This document shows positions 38,823-50,600 of a DNA stretch of 64,000 nucleotides, in pieces; the stretch's first letter is position 1; each line of letters begins with the position of its first letter. The notes beneath the pieces are model-generated. The model had not been told where the DNA came from and searched no databases. It was given only the letters and a program-made list of their open reading frames with translations. This stretch comes from Cinclus cinclus. Taxonomy: Eukaryota > Chordata > Aves > Passeriformes > Cinclidae. The stretch lies in contig NC_085047.1 in the NCBI RefSeq assembly GCF_963662255.1, positions 49,970,006 through 50,034,005 of the forward strand, written 5' to 3'. The position numbers and the translations under genes are program-made.

Positions 38823-39444
38823 ACACAACGTTCTCAGTCTTTGTTTATCTTGAACTACTCATTGACTGTGACACAAATTCATATTCAGCTCAGGTTGTCT
38901 GAATGATTTTAAATGATTAATCTATTTATGAATAAAATGAAACCTACTGTATATACAATGAATTTTCCTGGCACATACTGCAAACCTGGTTTGCAGTTCT
39001 CCCTTAAACATGCATTTCCTCAAATGAAAACTTGGAATTATAGATAAAAGAATCCAAAATTTTACAGTGCAAATCACTACTGTAGGTGTAATTATTTTTC
39101 ACCATAATAGTAATGTTGTTAAAACATGAAGATTTCAGAACAAAGTGATGCCCAATTTAGACTATATTACAGGATGGTTTGGGGCATTTTTAACAAAGAA
39201 AGTATGACAAGATACATTCTGATTTCTTTTTCCACTCCAGCTTGTTCTCATTTTCTGTTGTAGTATTTGAAACTGTTTAACTTTTTGTGGTTTAAAATTA
39301 AATGTGGATATTGTAATGCAATATTTTGCTATCTTTCATATTCTGGCCTAACCAAAGAGAAATCAAGGCTCTTCTCCTATGCAGAGGATTGTAACTAAAT
39401 CAACTACTCGCAAAGTAATTCTCATCAGAAATAGATTCTAGAAC
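38823..39444. other. A+T-rich block, candidate conserved non-coding element
   Basis: A coherent A+T-rich stretch between two CR1 fragments. It holds a 17-base palindrome (38979-38995) and many TAAT, TTAAAT and ATTTG-type factor-like motifs. It encodes no frame. The conservation status is unknown. Confidence 0.35.
38979..38995. repeat. 17-base odd-centred palindrome
   Basis: tgcaaacc and ggtttgca flank a single T (38987). It lies in the A+T-rich block 38823-39444. Confidence 0.85.
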
Positions 39445-39605
39445 TCTCAGGACAACTAATGCCAGTGCTTTGTCACCCCTGTAGTGCGAAAGTGTTTCCT
39501 GGTGTTCAGACAGCGGCTCCTGTTTCTGTTTGTGCCCATTGCCTCAAGCTCTGGGGCAAGGATTTCTGGGGATGGCAGCATGTGTTGGCTTCTGCTGAGC
39601 GGTGC
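39445..39605 (-). mobile_element. CR1 LINE fragment, antisense, diverged
   Basis: In the plus reading, gccagtgctttgtcacccct, gtgtttcctggtgttcagac and ctgtttgtgcccattgcctc correspond in order to the reverse complement of a CR1 3' region. There is no octamer tail. Ends are approximate. Confidence 0.72.
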
Positions 39606-42600
39606 TGCCAGGACGTCTCACACACAGTATCTCACACATGGTAGCCACTCAGAAAGTAAACCAGGAAGGGAAGCAGGAGTCCTCCCTGGCAGAAGAAGCC
39701 CTGCTGGATGAAATGTTATAATCCCATCCCTGAGGCGAGGGGAGCTCTGCATCCGCTTGAAGACTGGTTTGTGACACATCCTCAAAGCAAAACAAAGGTA
39801 GCCAGTGATGCTCCTTTGGCCATGGCACACCCCCCAAGTGCCTTGCCTGAGCCCACTGTGTCTATCCAACACACATTCCTCTTTCACTGTCCTTGAGCTT
39901 TTCTGTTAGTGCATTTGCCACAGGGCCCCGAATCAAAAACCTTTGTGGTTTTAGAGGGATTCTACTCCACAGGAACCAAGCTGCTTCTGCATGGACATCA
40001 CAGCCCACAGACTGAGCAAAGAGTGGATCTCCATGAGTCATCCAGCTCTTCTCCCACAGAGAAGCAGCTTGCTCTTGGTTACATGCCGGAGGTGCCTGCG
40101 TCTCCAGCAGGAGGTGGGAAAAGGAAGTTTTTAGCTCTCAAGTGTAAAACAAATGTTCAATAAATAGAATCACTTTTCAGCCATGAAAAAGCAGTGTTCA
40201 AGTCACTGGTGCCCCGGAGCTATTTACTTGGCTACAAAACTGGTGGGTGTAGAACAAAGCAGCTCCTGAGTTTTGTTATGCGCCCTGCAGGATTTTGTTT
40301 GAGTACTTTGGGTGTCTGTCTGGATCACTTTTAAATAAGCGTGAGGTGCAGGCGATGCTGTGGGGCCAGCATGAATGGGACAGCTCAAACTCAGCCCCTC
40401 CCAGGCACTCAGAGTAAAAGATCTGCTGGTGGGGCAGGGCAGACAAATGGGTAAACTTTGCTGCCACCTTGTCCAGTGCTCTCTCCCCCCATTTCCCTAA
40501 AAAAGTTTGCCACAAACTTATTGACACACTTGAAGCCTCAGCCCCTTCCAGTGCCCGTTCCCTGGCAGCCTCTGGACCAGTGAGAAGGTAGCAGTCAGTA
40601 GTGCTTTCTGAGATAAAAATTGCATGTTGGATTGTAAAATCACTAGTTTTTATCATGTTTTTCACAGGAATAAGTCAAAATGCACCTACACTGGACAGAA
40701 ATTTGGAATATTCCTTCACATATCCTGTCAGCTGGGCACTCTCCAGCTACATCCCTGTTAGCATTTTGAGCATGGTAGGCAGCATTCCGTGGAACTAGAC
40801 CTCAGTGTCCCACCATGCCTCATCCATACTGAGCATGATTAATCCAAATCTCTCCAGGGAATGCCCCAGCACTTCGCCTGGATGGGTTGATGCCAGATCC
40901 TTGCCCAGTACTGCAGAGATGTGTGTTCTCCTGCCAGGGAATTCCCCACTTCTATTTGAATCCCTGTAGGGTCCCTGCCCTAAGGCAGCAGAGTATCTAC
41001 AACTTTTCCCACATCATCATCATCCCAGCACAGGAGTTTTGGGGTAAATGGCTGAGCCCGGTCAGGGACAACTTGGATTTATTCTGGATATAATTCTGGT
41101 GTATTTGAGTGGCTGTTTGGTATGCCTCTCTCTCCACAGTTGGGCACAGCCAACAGGATACACCTTCTTCCTCCCCTCTACTCCACACCATGAGGGCCTG
41201 TTTAGTCTGAAACCTCATATAGCTTGATTCAAGAGGTTATTTTGTGAGAAAGACTGACCCATGCCAAAACTAACACAGGCAAAGAACCATCATCTGTTTC
41301 CTCTTTAGGAAGTGCTATTGCTATGCCAAAACCATGCCCCAAACCCTTAATGTTTGATCCAAGACACTGTCCAACAACAATAAAACCACTTATGGCTGCA
41401 CTTCTAGCCTAGTCCAGCCAGGAGGTAGGGAGCACCTGGTGCTTGGGGGGCATTTGCTTGGGAGACACTACTTTGGGACACCCCATGCTTGTGAATAATT
41501 TGTTGTGCAAAACCCAAATATTCCAGAGGAGATCATTTTGTGATGCTAGCATCATTATTCAGTAAATTGCACGTGCATGCAGCATCTTCACAGAAAACCA
41601 GGCTGAAGTAGCCACCTCTGAGGAAACCAGTACAGAGCAGCTGGCTGGTTAAGTAAAGTAAATAGTTTTAGTCCTAAACTTATTTATTGAGAATTAAATC
41701 TTTTTATTTCAGAATAGAGTCCGCGTGGGAGTTGCTTAGGTATACATATGAGAAAAAGTCCCAAACAACAAATCCTGGAGCAGGTCCGGGGACTGTGATA
41801 TTGAACCAGGGTATCACAGCTGAGTCCCCAGCAGCTAGTGCGTGCTGCTGCCCAATTTGGTGTGAGAACCCAGGGAAGGGATGGGGCACAGATAATGGCT
41901 AGGTGCTCAGGGGTTTGCTGCTTCTGACCATGCACTTGCAAGGAGGCAGGGTGGTACCTGCAAGGGAGAAAGATGACACCTAACATAAATTGTGACTCTG
42001 ACAGAGGCAGTCTGTGAATGATTCTGAGCTGCCTGAGCTGTCCCACCCAGAACAGCCCCACTCTGGTCTGCGGGCTCTGCCAAGGAGAAGGGACCGGCAC
42101 GCAGTGTTTGCAGTGCCCTGGCAGGAGGCACCCGGCTGAACAGGTGGGGCAGCTCCTTCGGCCAAGAAAATGACATTGCTTCGTCAGGGAAGAGCCCCTG
42201 GATCCAGTCCATACCTGCCTGGCTGGGATCGCTCAGGGCATGGCAGGGCAAACGCAGCAGGGGCAAATGGAACTACTCAGGCCAAATGAGGATGCCCAGA
42301 GCCCTGCCCGTGCCCAGCACAGCTGCAGCCTCGGGGCTGCTCTGCAGGCTGTCATCAGCACACTGAGCTGCAGCAGGGCTCAGCAATGTTGCCAGACACA
42401 TAGGCTATCCATCCCAGCCTCCACATGGGGCTGAGCCCTGAGCAGTGCCTGCTGCCAAGGGTCACAGTGGAGCAGGGGGGGAGACAAAAGGGAAGTGGGT
42501 TCTGGTGTCAGCAGGGCATGGTGATAAGGTTTATTCCTGAAGGCTTTGCTTCAGGCATCAGAGAGTCTTCCCTGGTTATGAGAAAGATGCGCTGAGAGCA

Positions 42601-45528
42601 AAGAGATCAACTCTGAGCAGCCAGTGCTACGGGGTTGCAAAAAATATCACTGGGAAGATGTCAAGGCTCATGGCTAATATCTGGATTTTTGAACTTCACA
42701 AATAAATACGGAGTTCCTGTAATTTACTACCACATTAAACATATAAACCAACAACTTATTGTTTCATAATCTCTCCCAGGGGAGGTTCAGCTGCTTCAGG
42801 GTCCTGCAAGAGCTGCAGTGAATGCTGGAGGTTAGTCCAGGAATTTCATTGTGAGAGCTCTTTGTGAGATGGGACTCCAGCAACAATCCCTGCTCCCCAG
42901 GAGATGCAGCTTCACACTGCCTTGGCTATCTGAAGAAGAAATGGGGTGCTGGATGGAAAATGCTGCCCAGGAGCAACATACCCATGAAGACTGCAGCTCT
43001 GCTGGTCCTGCAGTTTGCTGGGTCCCAGCAAAGCATGGAGCCACTCTTCTGGGTTTCTTCCACTCTTCTGGGTCTACAGTGAACTCTTCTTGGCCAAGAA
43101 TTTCTTCTTGGCCTCTCTGTTCCCTTGATTCTCATTCCAGAGAAATGCCTACATTTCTCAAAAACTCTCCCTTTACCCAGCAGCTTTCAAAGAACCTTTA
43201 GGGCATTTTTCTTCTCTTTTGTTTTTCCATTCAATCCCATTTCTTCAGCAATTGTGTGACACTTAATGCAAATATCTTCATAGGTCAAGTCACTTCAGGT
43301 GTTGAGTTGTTGGAGATGAGAGAAGTTACAAGTTGTTCAGTCTGTTCAGTTTCCATGGCAGCAAGAAGAGAGGTCTTTTATTAGGTTTTGCTTTCAAGAC
43401 ACTGCTTCCAAAGCTGTTGCCAGGCTCTGGCAATCAGCAGTCCCTGTGTGACCTGTGGCTTCAGGAACTGCCAGACCCACGGACACGCTGCTGATAGAGC
43501 TGGCTGGCAGCTTGCATGTCAGGAGATCAGTATGGAGCAGAAGCCCCAGGGCTGAAGTGCTGCTGAGCAGCAATTCGGGGGGGAATAAGAAAACTTGGTG
43601 AAGACAGTCTAGAGATGAAACTAAATGAACTAACATCTGTTGTCCCACAAACAGTTTCATGGGCAGAGGACACTGCTCCATCCCTAGGATCTAACACCAA
43701 AAGACAGCCTTTTTACACAGAGGTGAGACACCGAACAAGAGGGGAAGCACTGTAATTTTTGTGACATTACACAGGGCTGAAAGTGCATAATCATATGTTT
43801 AAAATCTGGGAAGAGCTTTGCAATGGTGGAACAATTTCTGTAAGTAGCATTTCGTTTAGTGTACCTGTGGAACAAGCTCAAATCTGCTTTTCCACCAGTG
43901 CTGTTTACAATGAATAGAAGTGTGTTGGGTGTCAGGGTCACCAGCAATGCTGCTTTGCCAGGAGTCCTGAGGGACACAGAACCTTCCCTGGGAACTGCCT
44001 CTTCCTGCATAGTGCTTTATCTGGACACTTGTAGGTATTCTCCAAAATGTTCTTTTGGGATTTCCACAGACATAGAACATATATTTCACATTTGTGCTGA
44101 CAGAGCACAACATTTTTAGATGTTGTGTAATGTAAATTCTTTAGATGTAATGCAGCATTCTTGGCTTTATTCTCTATCATACTGCACTGACAGGCCAGAT
44201 TAGGTTTTTTCTTGACCAAAACGCAGGCTTCCTTTAAGAATGAAATAGCAATGTGCTCTTCTCTCTTTGAATAGCAGGGAAAGCTTTTCTGAAGTCTTGG
44301 AGGCAGTCTCTGCAGTACACAATGTGGTAGCTGGGCCCAGAGGGGTTGGAGGCACTGCTAGCACAGGAGGAAGAGTCAGCAAACAAAATAATGAGTACCA
44401 TTTAGGAGAAATGTGAGGGGGCTTTGGGGAGGTGTTTGGAATCAGAGAATGGAAGAATGAATGGTGAGAGAACAGCACACATGGATGCCTTTGGTACTCT
44501 GGCCAGGGCAAATCAAGCTGAGGTGTTGCTCTTTATCCACCAAAGGTGAACACCTTTTTTTCCACAGGAAGCATAACTCCTCAGCTCCCCAGTATGAAAA
44601 AAATGACCCTGAAAGAGCAAAAAGTTCAGGATAGTGGCACATGGCATCAGGAATTAGACTTCCCTCTCTATATTTAGTCATATAAAACTCTGATTCCTGA
44701 TCCCATGAAGGCAGTATATTGCCCCAGTGCTGAGCTTGGTGCTCACAGGGACTTAGTCCCTTCTTAGATATGTTGAGCCATGTGGAGTCTTAAGGTACAC
44801 CTGTAATCAAACCCCAAAATGAATTGTTTCCACTGGCCAAGTCTAAGATGGTTTTCCTTCTAATCTCCAGATTAGACTCCCACTCTGTAGCCAATAAAGA
44901 GAGACAGTAAATGCCAAATACCATCATCAACACTATCAACTCACCAGCCTTAGACACACACCTCAGGATGAGCTGAATCCTCCAAGGGGAGCACACCGCC
45001 TTCCACAGATGAAGGGGAGAGCCCAGTGAGCCAGCTGGGCTCCAGCCCTGCCTCTAAGACCTGAAGTGAGGTGACATGATTCCCACTCCACACAACCTCT
45101 CACAATACCCCCACCTGGCCAAATGATGCTCATTGGTCTTCTCTTCATCACTGCCAACGACCTGAGCATTAATTAGGATCACAGGCCAAGAGGTCACAAC
45201 TATGGAATTCCCAGGTCTGTCTCCAAGGCCTTGATGCAGCTGCTGCCTCCATGAGAGCTCCCAGCAGTGCTTGTAGGGCATCTGGAGCATCTCTGGTCAG
45301 AGCCATTACCAGCACAGCTCTCCTTCAGCCCCTTTGTGTATTGCCCGTGTCCAAGGTGAAATACTGCTCCATGGACTAGGATTACACTGCTTTCTTTCAT
45401 AAAAGTGGTGCTGCATGAAGATTACATTTTATCCTATTCCTATGCCAGTAAGCCATCTGCATAGCCTTCATTTCAAGGGATTTTGGCTGTTGTCTCCTTG
45501 CTGTCATTGCCCTGCAATGACAATGTGT
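39606..45528. other. Non-coding intergenic stretch
   Basis: No gene recognised. It includes a 14-base direct repeat (43041-43073) and a 14-base perfect palindrome (43087-43100). The part at 42230-42480 is moderately G+C-rich but poor in CpG. Confidence 0.55.
43041..43100. repeat. Short tandem repeat plus palindrome
   Basis: ccactcttctgggt occurs at 43041 and 43060 (19-base period). The perfect palindrome ttcttggccaagaa follows at 43087-43100, and its right half context (ttcttggcc) repeats again at 43105-43113. Confidence 0.8.
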
Positions 45529-46012
45529 CAGAGAATGACAGAATAACTTAGGTTGCAAGGGACCTCTGGAAGTCATCATGTACGAGCCCATCTCTAAGTA
45601 GGTCCAGTTACAGCAAGCTGATCAGGACCACAACAAATTTTAACCCCTCCAAGGACAGAGACACTAGCACCTCTCTGGGCAGCCTGTGCCAGTGTTCGAC
45701 CACTCTTACAGTGCCATCCTGATGCCTTACATCTACACAGAATTTCCTGCGCTGCCTCTCGTCCTTTTTACCAACTATGTCCTGTAAAGGTCTGGATTCC
45801 TGTTTTGTGTTACCTCCCATAGGGTAGTTGCAGGCAAAACTGGGATCTTTCTTTTGCCTTCTCCTCATACAGCAGAATAAGCTCATCTCTCTCACCATCT
45901 CCTGGTACCTCAATGGGCACCAGCCATCTTGCTGACCTTCACCAGGCTCTCTCCAGTCCATCAGCCCCCCAACAAGTGTCTCTATACACCAGGGCTCCTC
46001 TCCCTGGCTTTG
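45529..46012 (-). mobile_element. CR1 LINE fragment, antisense, diverged
   Basis: Starts with the reversed tail (agagaatgacagaataactt, ggttgcaagggacctctgg). It continues with ctctgggcagcctgtgccag, a degraded middle, and a last recognisable block near ccaggctctctccagtccat. The right boundary is uncertain because similarity fades after about 45760. It encodes no intact frame; an open frame of about 150 codons over it is antisense CR1. Confidence 0.75.
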
Positions 46013-47159
46013 CTTTGTCCCCTGGGGAAAGGACACCCCCCCACATGTGTCCAACAAGAAGCAGACACAGCAAGCACATGACTGACAGTGCCCTCAGTGT
46101 CCAGGCTCCTGGAACACCCAAGTACCAGGGGTCAAAACCCCAAACTAGTAGGTCAGCAAGGGAGAAGGATACACCTTGTCACTCTCATTCTGAGGACAAA
46201 AGCAGTGCAACAGGTTTTGCAGCAGCACAAACAAAAAAAACTTAGGATGGGATCTGAGCCTCTTATCAACCCCCAAGATGGTTAAATCTATTTTACCAAT
46301 ATAGAAATGAGGAAGAAGGGCACTAAGGAACTACCTCACAGGAAGCCTTCAAAGACCAGAAGACCTGCCTACTGGCACAGGGCATGTTACCCTTGAGATA
46401 CTTCAGGGAATCTCTCAGAGATTTTAGAGCACTTGGGGTCAGGTCACTGTCTCTAATACAGAAAGATGAGGCTTATGCTGAGGATGTGTACTGAAAAGGT
46501 ATTTGCAAATGACACAGTGACTCTGCATTCAGCAACTGTCACCAGGCATGGGAGCTAAGGAAAAACCCTCCTGCCTGTGAAAGGTTCTGATCGCAGAAGA
46601 CAGAGAGTACAAAGGGTTGTGGGTGCCTTCCTGTGTGCAGAGCACTGGTGGTGTCTCACAGTTTGCAGGGCAGATCTATCCACAGCCGGCTGTGGGCTGA
46701 GCCTGGAAAAGATCAGAGCTTGCCTCGCATCTCAGAGAGCCTTGGGGCACAATTTAGCAAGGGTCTCTAAGGGCAGCCATGTGATCCTGGAGTCACTCAC
46801 CCTCCCCGGGTCCGCCCTGGCACAGCCTGCCCACCACGCAGGAGCCTTCACAGCAGCACAGCCTTGCAATCAGCTCTGAAGGGGAAGAAACTGTTTTCTC
46901 AGCATTTTATCTCAACTAATGTGTCCAGGCTAGTATCACAGTGTGCTATTAATCCTGCCCTGGTTTGTAATTCTGCTTTCATGTTGGCTCCATTTATTTC
47001 TTTTTAATACCACTGTCTGGCCTTCTGGTTATCAAATGTGGGTTTAATTTTTTTTTTTTTTGTCTGCTGCAGCAGAATAAGCTAATTTGGTCCTTCAGTG
47101 CATAAGCAATAGGACTGTGAAGTGGAATAGAAGGTGATTTTATCTCTGTGCATGTACTT
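46013..47159. other. Non-coding spacer between CR1 fragments
   Basis: No gene recognised. A T-run lies at 47048-47061. The remainder is unremarkable. Confidence 0.5.
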
Positions 47160-47630
47160 GGTCAGGTTGACACTAGAATACTACATCCTGCTGAGGTGTC
47201 ATATTTAAAAGAGCACATCAAAAAAATTGGAGCAGCTAAAGAAAAGAGACATAAAAAATGGTTTGAGAGCTAAAGAAAATCACTTCCAGGGAGAGACTTC
47301 TAGAGGTCAGCCTCTGTAACTTGTCAGAAAGAAAACTGAGAAGTGATCTGATGATGTGCATAAGTACATGTGTGGAGAGAAAATATGGAATGCTAAGAGG
47401 GCACTAAAAATTTAGTCTGAGAAAGGCCCACAGATAGACAGTGGTGGGCACTGGAGAAAGTGGTAAGCTGAATTAGAAATCAGGCATGCTTTTTAACCAA
47501 AAGGATATTAACCTTCTGGAGAAAACTGCACAGTGAGTGATGTATACTGCACTTCTTGAGGTGTTTGAGAGAAGATTAGATGCTAATTCCATATGTCAGG
47601 ATGGAGGCAGGGTTACCTAGTGGATGGAAA
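47160..47630 (+). mobile_element. Ancient CR1/L3-like LINE fragment
   Basis: Ordered blocks agaatactacatcctgctga, agaaaactgagaagtgatct, tacatgtgtggagagaaaat, tgctaagagggcactaaaaa and aaattagaaatcaggca resemble the 3' half of the old amniote CR1/L3 group, distinct from younger bird CR1s. It is A-rich, heavily substituted and without an octamer tail. Assignment rests on memory of the consensus. Confidence 0.65.
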
Positions 47631-50600
47631 TTGAGGTGAGTTTGCCCAAATACAATCTGGGAGGCAACAGAACCTATCTTCACAAAAACTAGAATTCCTC
47701 ATGTTGTTTTATATGCCTTTTCTTCCTGTTGCCCATAATGTTTTTGGACAAAATCCTTGTAGCGGGGAGGCAGCTCAGTCCCTAAAGTATTAATAAACAA
47801 TAAACAGGCCAAGTGGTCACTTTTAAGGCTTGGGGGGGATATAGAGAGGGAGAGCTGGGGTGTGAGGATGTGTGCTCTGAGGCTGCTGCCATGTGAACAC
47901 CTTCAGGACTGCAGAGCACAGGGATGAATGCCAGCCCCCCAGATAGCCCCAGCATTTCCACACTGGCCAGCATGGAAATGCCCATCCAGCTTGGTGTGAA
48001 AAAGTGTCATCAGATTCCTGAAATTGAACTTCTCCCTCTGCCTCTGCTGGTGGGTGCCAGTGGCAACTCCATGAAGCAGCACTCATAAACTCATGTCTTT
48101 GGTGTACAGGAGAAGGGGAAAAGGCTGCAAAGCCCAAATTGCAGCAAAACTCATCAGAACTAGGTCCAGATGATTACTCAGTCCACTTCCCTGCTCACAG
48201 GCACAATGGCTCCTCCAGTGCTGTTTGTGGGGAACAATTTTTAGTCCAGACACATCGTGCTGGAATGGTGTCTCCACAACACTTCCAATATTTGCTGTAG
48301 AGATGTTTGCATTTTTTCCCTTGATGTTTAACACAAATATCCCATATGTTAACTTGAGCCTGTTTCCCTCTGCCTTCCCCACAGTGGACACCAAGAATGG
48401 TATATCCTCTCCCGCTTCAAAAATTGTTAGATTTTTAAAGAATTTTTGAAACTAGATTTAAAAATAGACTTTTTAGAAAAATGCCAAGTTAATCTCCCTT
48501 AAAATTTTCTTTTTAAAAATGTACTGACCCTCATTCTGAGCACCTTCCTCCACAGACTATGTTTCTTTTCATGTTTTCTATTCCTTACTGCCTTTCTGTG
48601 GACGCATTCATATCCCCCATGTTCTCATAACCATAGTGCCAGCACTGGGAACAGATGTCCAGGGGATAAGGACAGGAAACCCTTTCTTCCACCCAGAGAA
48701 CAGGATGTTGGTCCCTCACACCCAGCTGGTGACACCCTGAGACACCCAGACCCATTCCTGCACTGCTGTGGCTGCTCAAGTCATTTCCCTATCCTGCACA
48801 TATACAGTTCATAAATATATCCCAAATTATGTAACTCCTCTTTAGTAAACATGGACCTTTTAAAAGACTCCTACACGTCTGCATCAGAAAAATAACACGT
48901 CAGGAAGCCACAAAGAGAAACTTCCAATTAAGAGCACTTTGTAAATCATCTGCGGTTTCTAAACAAGCCTGGTGCATCACATTCCTCTTGGTTTTCCTCG
49001 TGATGGATGTTTGCAGTCAGCACTTTGTACACAAACCTTTGCAGTGGCTTTAAAGCTGAAGCTGCTCTGAGCAAGAGGCGCGTGCCTGAGCCCAGCCCCA
49101 AGGCCAGGAGCTGCATCCAGCCCCTAGCTATGGCTGCAAGATGCACAAACAGAAAGCTGCTGTGCATGTAAAGCAACTGCTGAGCTGTTCCAGCTCTTAA
49201 AACTTCCTCAAGGGGCTTATGAATCTTGAAAGCAGCTTGAACCCTTTCTATCCCTGACAATTTCTTACTCTCTTAAAGGACAGATTTCTGCAGATGGGAG
49301 GTTTCTGTTGGATCAAGGAGTCAAGTGGTCTACAAGAATTCAGAGCTCAGCAGGACTCTGAGTCCCTTCCAGCTGAGCTCTTATGCTGTGCAGCCTCTCT
49401 GCTTCTTAAAAAACCCCCAGTATTTATCAATCCAGCATAGGCACATCATCCTAAGAAACCTAAATCAAAGGAGTTATCAACTCCATGGCATATAAATGGC
49501 ATATAAAACACTGTTTGAGCAATTTGTGCTGGCTGAGCAAGTGGGTTCTGCACACTCAATACCTGAACATTCCTCCCTGTACAGGAAAATCACATGGAAA
49601 ACTCCAAGGCTTAAATAAAAAACAAGGCTTTAGTGTAAATTTGCAATGAGTCCTGAGAGACTGGAGGAGATACTGGAATGTTTGTCTTGTGGCATACTAA
49701 ATCAATCCTTAAGGAAAAAATGAGTTTGTCTTAAGGTTAAAACTGAAGCTGAAGAGCAGAGCTTACTGGAGACTCAAATGGTCCAGCTCTGTGCAGTGTA
49801 GCAAGAGCAGCTGGAAAATCCTGGTGGGATCAGAAAACATTCAGGAAGCTGAGCCAGGAGATGTTGCACCATCTCTCTTTGGGAGCAGATGGAAATGGTC
49901 CCAACCTCATCTTCACAAAGAGCAGGCTGCCTGTGCTCCCAGCTGCCTGTGCCTCACAGTGCCCCAGATGAGCCTGGGAGCTGCCCAGCCAAACTGCAAA
50001 CCATCCCATGGCTGCAGTCTGGACAGCTTCCTTCAGCAAAGGCTGTGTTTGACCTCAGCCCTTGGAAGAAGCTCAGTACATCCTGGCTGCACCCATGATG
50101 GGATGGATCTCCTACCCCTGCTCTTGCCTCTTCCTTTCCTTGCCTTTTCCTTCCCATCTTGGCTTGTCTCACTGGTGTCCCCAGTTTCTTGTTCAGGCTG
50201 GGGCTGTCATTCCAGCATGCCTGTCCAGCACCTTGCACAACACAGGTCTCTGAGGAGATGCAGTTTCCACAGAAAGGTCATTGGCCTTAACAATACCTTT
50301 TTTTATGGGACCTCTGTCCCCCTCCCTTGAGAGGAGTGCTAGCAAAACTCACGGCTATTAGAAATCACAATTTCACCACTAAAGTCGTATAATCTCTGAG
50401 TCTTCTCCAAACTCATATCCTTAAAGCATCCATGGATCCTCACTTGGGCAGCTGCATCATTGCCCCAGGACTAGCTTCAGCAGCAGGAATTCCTACCATC
50501 TATCTCTTCTTCATCCTGACCCATGTTCAACACCATCTCAAGAAGTGTGACTCTCATTTGGGGAGCTGTGTGGTGGGCTCTGTCAGGTGAGTTCAGACAC

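Noticed and set aside
49791..50330. 179-codon plus-strand frame
   Set aside because: No domain and no splice or promoter context. Competing frames overlap it.
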